Shown here: positions 1 through 5,109 of the stretch, piece after piece
How the letters are laid out: the number at the start of each line of letters is the position of its first letter
Position numbering within the stretch: the first letter of the stretch is position 1
Assembly (NCBI GenBank): GCA_902782785.1
Contig: CACZOH010000296.1
Span: forward strand, 1 to 5,442
Direction: 5' to 3'
DNA length: 5,442 nt
From: an uncultured Ruminococcus sp.
GTDB taxonomy: Bacteria; Bacillota; Clostridia; Oscillospirales; CAG-272
Made by a program: the position numbers and the translations under genes
The notes under the pieces: generated by a model
The model's input: the letters and a program-made list of their open reading frames with translations, nothing else
Database searches by the model: none
What the model was told of the DNA's origin: nothing

Positions 1-32
1 CGGACAAGCCCGACGGAAAACCGTATAAGACG

Positions 33-58
33 AAAAAAAGGGCTGATCTGTCAGCCCC
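33..58 (-). terminator. Second terminator-like hairpin, near copy of the first
   Basis: A seven-base stem GGGCTGA (40-46) / TCAGCCC (51-57) with loop TCTG. Read on the minus strand it is followed by seven T (39-33), a good intrinsic terminator. The 18-base hairpin core differs from that at 200-217 by a single loop base. It may back up the first terminator or serve a convergent gene left of the window; a plus-strand frame ends in TAA at 26-28, but too little is visible to call it. Confidence 0.7.
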
Positions 59-117
59 TTATATGAAAAAACAGTTCGATCAACTTCCCGGATCTCTGCT
101 TTTTTCAGGCTCGCATC

Positions 118-171
118 AAAAGCCTCCCTGACGAGGGAGGTGGCTCGCGTAAGCGAGACGGAAGGAGTTTT
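118..171. repeat. Double-hairpin intergenic repeat element (MITE-like)
   Basis: A short non-coding element with two adjacent perfect hairpins: CCTCCCT/AGGGAGG (123-129/134-140, loop GACG) and CTCGC/GCGAG (144-148/153-157, loop GTAA). It is bounded by AAAAGCCTCC on the left and GGAAGGAGTTTT on the right, which form an imperfect terminal inverted repeat. The layout (a GCCTCCC hairpin, a TGGC linker, a second hairpin, then ACGGAAGGAGT) matches, from memory, a dispersed repeat of clostridial genomes. It has no protein-coding content, so any movement would need a transposase supplied elsewhere. Its position between two terminators means it probably does no harm to transcription. Confidence 0.7.
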
Positions 172-180
172 GAGAATACA

Positions 181-198
181 TTTTATCTGTAGATAAAA
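181..198. repeat. AT-rich perfect palindrome next to terminator
   Basis: TTTTATCT (181-188) and AGATAAAA (191-198) are perfect inverted copies separated by GT. The right arm runs into the A-tract of the terminator at 195-222. It might be a protein-binding operator-like site or a remnant of an insertion boundary; no gene start is near enough to support regulation. Confidence 0.5.
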
Positions 199-222
199 AG
201 GGCTGATCCGTCAGCCCTTTTT
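195..222 (-). terminator. Intrinsic terminator of the peptidase/lyase cluster
   Basis: A perfect 12-base stem (AAAAAGGGCTGA at 195-206 pairing with TCAGCCCTTTTT at 211-222) with a four-base loop. On the minus strand it ends in five T and begins one base after the stop codon of the PLP enzyme (226-224). Because it has A and T tracts on both sides it could act in both directions. It very probably ends the transcript of the whole cluster. Confidence 0.9.
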
Positions 223-223
223 G

Positions 224-1471
224 TCACTGTTTCGTTACCTCGTCGTACGCTCTCATTATCCCTATCCGTCCCGTTTCGTACGTCAGACCGCCCTGAAAGT
301 AGACGGTGTACGGCGGGCGTATCGGGGCGTCTGCCGAAAGCTCTATCGACGCGCCGGAGGTGAACGCTCCCGCCGCCATTATCACGCGGTCGTTATATCC
401 GGGCATATCCCACGGCTCGGGCGTGACGTACGCGTCAACGGGAGAGCCGGACTGTATGCCGCGGCAGAAAGCGCAGATCTTCTCAGCCGATCCGAGATCG
501 ACGGCCTGGATTATGTCGTATCTGTCCTCGTTCCATTCTGGCACGGTCCTGTATCCCGCTCCGCCGAACATATACGCGGCGAGAGCGGCGCATCTGAGCG
601 CCGAGGCGACGACCGTCGGGGCGAAGAACAGGCCCTGATACATCGCCCTGTTCTCGTCAAGCGAGGCTCCGACCTCCGCGCCGATACCGGGGCAGGTATA
701 GCGGTACGAGCAAAGCTCCACCGCTTTTTTCGTACCCGCGAGATAACCGCCCGTACGGCAAAGTCCGCCGCCCGGATTTTTTATGAGCGAGCCTATCTGC
801 AGATCCGCGCCGGCGGCGACGGGCTCGGTTTCTTCCGTAAATTCGCCGTAGCAGTTGTCGACCGTGACGTAAGCGCCGCATACGGAATGAACGAGCGCGG
901 CAAGCTCCCCGATCTCTCTGACGGAAAGAGTCCTTCTGTCCGCGTCATAGCCCTTGGAGCGCTGTATGAACACCATTTTCACGCCGCCGTCCTTCAAACG
1001 CTTCAATACGGCTTCCGTATCGATATGTCCGTTTTTCATATTTATCTGCTCGTATCTGACGCCGAAATCGGCAAGACTGCCGTTTCCCGCCGTACCGGAC
1101 AGACCTATCACCTCGTCGAGCGTGTCGTACGGCTTTCCCGTGACGGAAAGCATCACATCGCCCGGCCGCAAAAGTCCGAAAAGGCCGATCGCCAGCGCGT
1201 GCGTTCCGCACGTAATCTGCTGGCGCACGAGCGCCGCCTCACAGCCGAAGACGCGGGCGTATATTTTCTCAAGCGTGTCGCGTCCGCGGTCGTCGTAGCC
1301 GTAGCCCGTAGTTCCGTGAAGATGCGCGTCGGATACGTGAAATTCGGAAAACGCGGACAGTATTTTTTCCGAGCATACGCGCGCCGTCCTGTCAAACCCC
1401 GCAAAAACACCGGATAAAGCGCTCTCCGCCGCCAGAGCGGCGGAGAGTGTTTTTTCGCTTATTCCGATCAT
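224..1471 (-). CDS. Methionine gamma-lyase / aluminium-resistance (YnbB) family PLP-dependent enzyme
   Basis: A complete 415-residue protein of the fold-type I PLP family annotated as 'methionine gamma-lyase family' or 'aluminium resistance protein' (B. subtilis YnbB relatives). Family hallmarks seen: VSDAHLHGTTGYGYDDRGRDTL (about residues 46-67; the GTTGYGY core is at 53-59), an aspartate in TVDNCYGEF (D205, expected to contact the pyridine nitrogen), GSLIKNPGGG with K231 as the expected PLP Schiff-base lysine, and a C-terminal block with GYNDRVIMAAGAF and YTVYFQGGLTY. By family it should catalyse C-S bond cleavage or a related PLP reaction in the cytoplasm; the true substrate of these proteins is not settled. 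I chose the ATG at 1471 rather than one 13 codons upstream because the family homology starts just after it and its ATGA overlaps the stop of the preceding peptidase. That overlap, with no strong Shine-Dalgarno site, suggests translational coupling. The length is normal and the frame is intact. Family call secure; substrate unknown. Confidence 0.9.
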   Translation of the reverse strand: MIGISEKTLSAALAAESALSGVFAGFDRTARVCSEKILSAFSEFHVSDAHLHGTTGYGYDDRGRDTLEKIYARVFGCEAALVRQQITCGTHALAIGLFGLLRPGDVMLSVTGKPYDTLDEVIGLSGTAGNGSLADFGVRYEQINMKNGHIDTEAVLKRLKDGGVKMVFIQRSKGYDADRRTLSVREIGELAALVHSVCGAYVTVDNCYGEFTEETEPVAAGADLQIGSLIKNPGGGLCRTGGYLAGTKKAVELCSYRYTCPGIGAEVGASLDENRAMYQGLFFAPTVVASALRCAALAAYMFGGAGYRTVPEWNEDRYDIIQAVDLGSAEKICAFCRGIQSGSPVDAYVTPEPWDMPGYNDRVIMAAGAFTSGASIELSADAPIRPPYTVYFQGGLTYETGRIGIMRAYDEVTKQ

Positions 1472-2466
1472 AATACGGCTTCGCAGGCGGCGACCGTGAG
1501 CTTTACGCACGCGTCAACGTCGTCCATGTCGATTATTTCGTTCTGCGTATGGCAGAAGCGTACCGGAACGGAGATACAGCCCGCGCGCGAGCCGCCCGCC
1601 ACGGTCTGCATGGAGCAGGTGTCCGTGCCGCCATAAGTCAAAACCTCCATCTGATACGGTATATCCTTTTCCTTCGCTATGCTGACAAGATCGGATACGA
1701 GCTTGTGGTCGCACATCACGGAGCTGTCCTTGACCTTGACGGCAGCGCCTCCGCCGAGCTTTACGCAAAGATTTGTGCCGGCGCCCACAACGTCGCCGGA
1801 CGGCGTTACGTCAACGGCTATGCCTATATCGGGGCGTACCGTGAAGGAAGCGGCGTAAGAGCCGCGGCAGCCGACCTCCTCCTGAACGGAGAATACGTAA
1901 TAAACGTCGTTTTCCGGGTTTTTGATCTGCTTCGCCGCCTCAGTTAAGACGTAGCAGCCTATTCTGTCGTCAAAAGGACGGCCCGTATATTTCTGACCGC
2001 CGAGCTTTACGCAGGTGGATTCAAGAGCGCATGCGTCGCCTATCTTTACCTTGCGCTCCGCGTCGCGCTTCGTCTTTACGCCCAGATCTATGTAGAATTT
2101 TTCCGGCGTGTAATCCTTCGGGTCCGTTTTGCCCTCGGGAACGATCACTCCCTTCACGCCGTTTTCAAATACGACGCGTGTGAACGCCGCGGCGACGTAG
2201 TTGATGCCTCCTACGCGCGATACGCGGACAAGACCGTTATCCTGTATGTAATTTACAACAAAGCCTATCTCGTCCATATGCGCGCAGAGCATGATCTTTT
2301 TCGGCTCCTTTGCGCTGCCGCGCTTTACGGCTATCACGTTTCCGAGCGGATCCGTGCTGACCTCGTCGACGTACGGCTTTATGATTTCCGTCAGTTTTGC
2401 GCCTATCTTACCCTCGCGTGAGGATATGCCCTGAATTCTCATTATTGTTTTAAGATCGTTTATCAT
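1468..2466 (-). CDS. M42 family metallopeptidase, copy C
   Basis: A complete 332-residue cytoplasmic aminopeptidase of family M42 (PepA/YsdC/FrvX/TET type, often mis-annotated as endoglucanase). These enzymes use two metal ions and usually assemble into hollow tetrahedral dodecamers that trim peptides from the N-terminus. The expected residues are present: H63 in CAHMDEIGF, bridging aspartate in PFDDRIG (D166/D167), catalytic base and ligand in QEEVGCRGS (E196/E197), D219 in IAVDVTPSGD, and H306 in RFCHT. The segment between about 70 and 160 fits the PDZ-like oligomerisation insert of the family. Translation starts at ATG 2466, with AGGAG seven bases upstream. It lies 22 bases after the zinc-ribbon gene, and its TGA overlaps the next gene's ATG as ATGA. 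The protein is slightly short for the family (about 340-360) and cysteine-rich near the C-terminus. Specificity cannot be read from the sequence. Confidence 0.94.
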   Translation of the reverse strand: MINDLKTIMRIQGISSREGKIGAKLTEIIKPYVDEVSTDPLGNVIAVKRGSAKEPKKIMLCAHMDEIGFVVNYIQDNGLVRVSRVGGINYVAAAFTRVVFENGVKGVIVPEGKTDPKDYTPEKFYIDLGVKTKRDAERKVKIGDACALESTCVKLGGQKYTGRPFDDRIGCYVLTEAAKQIKNPENDVYYVFSVQEEVGCRGSYAASFTVRPDIGIAVDVTPSGDVVGAGTNLCVKLGGGAAVKVKDSSVMCDHKLVSDLVSIAKEKDIPYQMEVLTYGGTDTCSMQTVAGGSRAGCISVPVRFCHTQNEIIDMDDVDACVKLTVAACEAVL

Positions 2467-2488
2467 ATTCTAACTCCTATCTAAATAA

Positions 2489-2746
2489 TTACAGTTGTTC
2501 TATTTTCTGACCGCATTCCGAGCAAAACACTCCGCCGTTATTCATTTGTGGCTTTTTGCAATTTGGACAATATCTTATTGCTTCTGTTTTTCGTGCAATA
2601 CATTCGAGATAAAATCTGATTTTTTTTAATTCTTCTAAACTTTCTATTGTTGCATTTAATGCACCTATTTGTAATTCCATTGCCTGTTTTGTGTCCATTT
2701 TGCTAAATGCATCTAAAGTATTAAAATAATTACCAACGTAACTCAT
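2489..2746 (-). CDS. Small zinc-ribbon protein, function unknown
   Basis: An 85-residue protein I cannot assign to a named family. The C-terminal third carries a zinc ribbon: YCPNC (C60, C63) and FCSECGQKI (C75, C78), two CxxC knuckles 11 residues apart, with the typical CGQKI ending. The N-terminal 55 residues are predicted by eye to be mostly helical (QAMELQIGALNATIESLEEL and following), perhaps forming a helical pair or coiled coil; no signal peptide or membrane segment is seen. AAGGAG lies six bases ahead of ATG 2746, so it is very likely translated. It starts 14 bases after M42 copy B ends and stops 22 bases before copy C begins, so it is probably co-transcribed. By hand count G+C is 82 of 258 (32%), far below the peptidase genes, and codon use is AT-rich: it looks like a later insertion. 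A DNA/RNA- or protein-binding role is only a guess from the ribbon. Confidence 0.82.
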   Translation of the reverse strand: MSYVGNYFNTLDAFSKMDTKQAMELQIGALNATIESLEELKKIRFYLECIARKTEAIRYCPNCKKPQMNNGGVFCSECGQKIEQL

Positions 2747-2760
2747 TACAGTTCTCCTTA

Positions 2761-3825
2761 TTATTTTAATGGTGTTTCGTTTACGGGACAGAGCGCCGCT
2801 TCTCTTGCAAGACGGTACATACTGTCGTAATCGGCTTCATTGAAAACGCATGACGCCGAATGGATATATCTTGTCGGGCAGGATATCGCGGCTGTCTTGA
2901 CGCCGCCGGACGCTTTGTGTATGTGACCGGCGTCGTTCCCGCCGGAAACGTACTGCTTGAGCTGGCACGGTATGTCGTGCTTTTTGCCGAGATCCATAAC
3001 GAAATTCGTCATCTCCGGCAGATACGACGTTCCGTTGTCCATATACGATACGGCGGGACCGGAGCCCGTCTTTGCGACGCGCTTATAGTCCGGCGTTCCC
3101 GCTATGTCGGCGACCGCGGTCGCCTCAAGCACTATCGCCATATCGGGTCTTATCCTGTTCGCGGTGATCGACGCGCCGGAGCGTCCGACCTCCTCGCGCA
3201 CGGTGAAGCAGAAATACAGATCGAAGTCGGGTTTTATCTTGTTTTCGTGTATGTAGTTCACTATATCGCAGAGAACCGCGCAGCCGAGTCTGTCGTCTAT
3301 CGCCTTGCCCTTGATCATCCCGTCGCCGAATCTGACAAAATCGGAATCGAACACGGCGTAGTCTCCGACAGATACGTATTTTTCCGCGTCTTCCTTTGAT
3401 TTTGCGCCGATATCTATATACATTCTGTCTATCGGCGTGGCTCTGCCGCGCTCCTCGTGCGACTGCTGATGTATCGCCTTGGACGCTATCAGACCGCTGA
3501 TTTTTTCTTTGCCGTAGTCTCCGACGAAAAGCTTTCTGCCGCAGAGGACCTTTATGTCAAAGCCGCCCACGGGCTGAAAATAAATGTATCCGTTTTCGTC
3601 GATCGAAGAGAGCATCAGTCCAACTTCATCCATATGCGCGGAGAACATGAGTTTTTTGTCCGATGTGCCTTTTATCCTGAAAATATGGTTTCCTATAAAG
3701 TCAACTGTATGCTCGTCGTATTTGCCCTCAAGCTCGGCGCAGATGATATCCGCCACCTCGTATTCACAGCTCGTCGGACCGAAAGCCTGACAGAGCTTTT
3801 CCAGAAGCTCAAGTCCCTTAGCCAT
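2761..3825 (-). CDS. M42 family metallopeptidase, copy B
   Basis: A complete 354-residue M42 aminopeptidase, the most family-typical of the three copies. Expected metal and catalytic residues (numbered from ATG 3825): H64 in SAHMDEVGL, D177/D178 in AIDDRLG, E211/E212 in REEVGRSGA, E234 in VLEATA (glutamate where copies A and C have aspartate, an accepted family variant) and H322 in TRYIHS. The loop IHQQSHEERGRA near 118-129 and YIDIGAKSKEDAEK near 136-149 also match the family. A GTG at 3834 would add three residues, but it lies inside the ribosome binding site; ATG 3825 has GGAGG eight bases upstream and is the better start. It overlaps the end of copy A by eight bases in another frame, which suggests coupled translation. 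Role: cytoplasmic trimming of peptides; substrate range not predictable. The last few codons and the following spacer turn AT-rich towards the zinc-ribbon gene. Confidence 0.94.
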   Translation of the reverse strand: MAKGLELLEKLCQAFGPTSCEYEVADIICAELEGKYDEHTVDFIGNHIFRIKGTSDKKLMFSAHMDEVGLMLSSIDENGYIYFQPVGGFDIKVLCGRKLFVGDYGKEKISGLIASKAIHQQSHEERGRATPIDRMYIDIGAKSKEDAEKYVSVGDYAVFDSDFVRFGDGMIKGKAIDDRLGCAVLCDIVNYIHENKIKPDFDLYFCFTVREEVGRSGASITANRIRPDMAIVLEATAVADIAGTPDYKRVAKTGSGPAVSYMDNGTSYLPEMTNFVMDLGKKHDIPCQLKQYVSGGNDAGHIHKASGGVKTAAISCPTRYIHSASCVFNEADYDSMYRLAREAALCPVNETPLK

Positions 3826-4858
3826 TACGCTCACCTCCCAGCTCTTTTATAAATCCCGCAACGAGCGCGGCGGTATCCGCCACGTCGTCAAGCGATACGA
3901 CCTCGCTGTACGTATGCATATTTTTGAGCGGAATGGAAACGAGGAGCGTCGGAACGCCCAGACCTACGAGCGGTATGTCGTTCGCGTTCGTTCCCGTGCT
4001 CGTGGCTTCTACGCATACGGTGTGTTTAAAGTTGTTTTTCTTTGCAAATCCGATCAGGCGCTTTGTGAAACGGACGTCCGTTATGGCGGAGAGAGATATC
4101 TCCGGTCCGTCGCCGACGGTCGTCTTGCGCTTCGCCTCCTTGCCGCATTCAGGCACCCACGCGCAGCAGACGTCGGATACTATCGCATAATCGGGCTTTA
4201 GCTCGTATACCGCCGCCACGACCGCGCGGGAGACCTCTTCTTTTGTGGAGAGGAGCAGTATCAGTTCGCCCTCGTAGCCGTCGTTTATAAGCTGTTCAAA
4301 CGCGGCTATACCCGCCACGGCGCATATTTTGTCGTCAAAGCCCTTGCCGCAGATGCAGTTGTTTTTGAGCTTCGTGAGCTTGAAGCGGTAGCCGACGGGC
4401 GTTCCTATCGGTATAAGCTCCTCGGCTTTTTCTTTTGACAGACCGGTGTCTATCATAAGCGTGTCGATGCCCGGAAGCACCATTCTGTCTCCCGTCTGAA
4501 GGTGCGGGGGCGTGGAGACGATGACTCCGTAAAGCGTTTCTTTTCCGTAGATCGTGACGTCTGCCGCCTGAAGGATCCTTGTGTCAAGTCCTCCGACGTT
4601 AGTGAAGCGGAGAAAACCGCCCTCGAGCACCTCCGTCACCATCATTCCGACCTCGTCCATATGCGCGTCGAACATGATGCGCGGATGACCGGGCTTTTTT
4701 GCGTGACGGATAAAGACGTAGCTGCCCGCGGGTTCGCGGCGCATCTCGTCAAAATACTTGTCACGTATGTACTCCAGCGCTTCGATCTGTCCGTGCTCAT
4801 AGCCGGAAATCGAGCCGCCGCAGGTCAAACGTGACGTCAAATCAAAAAGGTCTGCCAT
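3818..4858 (-). CDS. M42 family metallopeptidase, copy A (divergent)
   Basis: A complete 346-residue M42 family protein and first gene of the cluster. H66 in DAHMDEVGM, D175/D176 in GFDDKIC, E207/E208 in KEEVS, D229 in IVSDVCCAW and H315 in NMHTYSEVV match the metal ligands and catalytic glutamate, so a dinuclear metal site seems intact. It departs from copies B and C at two places: FDDK replaces the usual DDR, and the EEVGxRGA-type motif is broken (KEEVSRAVV). Three cysteines (C231, C232, C238) follow the ligand D229. It may be an active peptidase with altered specificity, or a partner subunit. ATG 4858 has AAAGG nine bases upstream. There is no clear promoter; 251 bases of hairpin-rich DNA separate it from the gene to the right. 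Its TAA lies eight bases inside copy B. Family certain, activity inferred. Confidence 0.92.
   Translation of the reverse strand: MADLFDLTSRLTCGGSISGYEHGQIEALEYIRDKYFDEMRREPAGSYVFIRHAKKPGHPRIMFDAHMDEVGMMVTEVLEGGFLRFTNVGGLDTRILQAADVTIYGKETLYGVIVSTPPHLQTGDRMVLPGIDTLMIDTGLSKEKAEELIPIGTPVGYRFKLTKLKNNCICGKGFDDKICAVAGIAAFEQLINDGYEGELILLLSTKEEVSRAVVAAVYELKPDYAIVSDVCCAWVPECGKEAKRKTTVGDGPEISLSAITDVRFTKRLIGFAKKNNFKHTVCVEATSTGTNANDIPLVGLGVPTLLVSIPLKNMHTYSEVVSLDDVADTAALVAGFIKELGGERNG
3834..3838 (-). promoter_or_regulatory. Ribosome binding site deciding the start of M42 copy B
   Basis: GGAGG lies inside the 3' end of copy A and eight bases before ATG 3825. A possible GTG start at 3834 uses the last G of this site, so it cannot be used together with it; this fixes the shorter start. 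The placement means the ribosome ending copy A passes over the binding site for copy B. Confidence 0.8.
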
Positions 4859-4884
4859 ATTTTATATCCTTTCATTAAAATTGC

Positions 4885-4918
4885 AAATTGAAATTGGAAA
4901 ATGGAAAGTGGAAAATTG
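4885..4918. repeat. Degenerate 7-base tandem repeat, five units
   Basis: Five consecutive units read AAATTG, AAATTGG, AAAATGG, AAAGTGG and AAAATTG on the plus strand. The block ends 26 bases from the first codon of M42 copy A and borders the two compact hairpins. Such AT-rich short repeats are prone to copy-number change by slippage, but no coding frame runs through it. Confidence 0.65.
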
Positions 4919-4922
4919 AGGT

Positions 4923-4960
4923 GTCGGCAGAGCCGACGATCTGTGCGCCGTTCCGGCGCA
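4923..4960. repeat. Paired compact hairpins of a palindromic repeat element
   Basis: GTCGGC/GCCGAC (4923-4928/4932-4937, three-base loop AGA) is followed six bases later by TGCGCCG/CGGCGCA (4944-4950/4954-4960, loop TTC). Both stems are perfect. Two tight GC-rich hairpins beside an AT-rich tract form a typical dispersed palindromic element; I believe similar units recur in clostridial genomes, but cannot check this here. Confidence 0.6.
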
Positions 4961-4994
4961 TTTGGGGCTCCCGCACCCCCCTGACCGCCCCAAA
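4961..4994. repeat. Inverted repeat with 18-base loop
   Basis: TTTGGGGC (4961-4968) is a perfect inverted copy of GCCCCAAA (4987-4994). The loop holds a six-base C run. On the minus strand the same bases take part in the G-tract motif, so hairpin and quadruplex would be alternative structures. Confidence 0.6.
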
Positions 4995-5009
4995 CCCCAC
5001 CATCCCCCC
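4970..5009 (-). other. Putative G-quadruplex motif
   Basis: On the minus strand five G-tracts occur in 40 bases: six G (5009-5004), four (4998-4995), four (4991-4988), six (4981-4976) and three (4972-4970), separated by loops of 5, 3, 6 and 3 bases. This meets the usual rule of four tracts of at least three G with loops up to seven. It is on the strand that would be present in the mRNA of the peptidase cluster, about 110-150 bases ahead of the first start codon. Confidence 0.6.
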
Positions 5010-5030
5010 GTTGGTTTCAACGGGGCTTTT
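5006..5030 (+). terminator. Hairpin with short T-tract, possible weak plus-strand terminator
   Basis: A perfect eight-base stem CCCCGTTG (5006-5013) / CAACGGGG (5018-5025), loop GTTT, followed by CTTTT. The T-tract is short and there is no plus-strand gene to the left that would need it, so it is more likely part of the palindromic element than a working terminator. Confidence 0.35.
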
Positions 5031-5055
5031 CGCATGTATGAGATCCGGGGCTTTT
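5021..5055. repeat. Ten-base direct repeat CGGGGCTTTT
   Basis: CGGGGCTTTT occurs at 5021-5030 and again at 5046-5055, 25 bases apart start to start. The first copy includes the 3' arm of the hairpin at 5006-5025. It may mark a duplication inside the repeat element. Confidence 0.5.
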
Positions 5056-5109
5056 GCAGCTTCAGCCGCCATATAAAATACGGCGCACTGTTTGCACGGG
5101 TTTAAAGTA

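Larger units (their letters stand above)
4859..5109. other. Gene-free, hairpin-rich spacer ahead of the peptidase cluster
   Basis: These 251 bases hold no convincing gene. From right to left they contain a weak hairpin around 5071-5087, a ten-base direct repeat CGGGGCTTTT (5021-5030 and 5046-5055), a strong hairpin (5006-5025), C/G-tracts (4970-5009), a long-range stem (4961-4968/4987-4994), two compact hairpins (4923-4960) and an AT-rich seven-base repeat (4885-4918). Together this looks like a composite non-coding repeat element. If the cluster promoter lies right of it, the element would form a structured 5' leader of the peptidase mRNA. No -35/-10 pair of good quality was found. Confidence 0.7.

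Noticed and set aside
1..131. Plus-strand frames at the left edge (ending at 28, 66 or 131) as the end of a gene
   Set aside because: All three are short. The TAA at 26-28 before the hairpin is suggestive, but eight visible codons are too few to support a call; the frame ending at 131 runs through the terminator and into the repeat.
118..222. CRISPR array or tRNA in the hairpin-rich left end
   Set aside because: There are only two similar hairpins, no regular spacers, and no cloverleaf or T-loop signature; terminators and a repeat element explain the structure.
221..1417. 398-residue open frame on the plus strand opposite the PLP enzyme
   Set aside because: It is the antisense shadow of a gene with strong family motifs; its translation is arginine-rich and low in recognisable structure, and it has no ribosome binding site of note.
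1472..1510. 13-residue N-terminal extension of the PLP enzyme (start at 1510)
   Set aside because: The added residues are basic and unlike the family, and lie within the coding end of M42 copy C; the ATG at 1471 gives the ATGA overlap and a family-like N-terminus.
3826..3834. GTG start at 3834 for M42 copy B
   Set aside because: The GTG overlaps the GGAGG binding site that is correctly spaced for the ATG at 3825.
3457..3852. Plus-strand open frames opposite the M42 genes (for example 2860-3399, 3457-3852, 4502-4834)
   Set aside because: They are antisense shadows of clearly conserved peptidase genes.
4861..4886. TTGCAA and TATAAA as a promoter for M42 copy A
   Set aside because: The spacing is only 14 bases and the TATAAA lies between the ribosome binding site and the start codon, so a transcript from it would lack the binding site.
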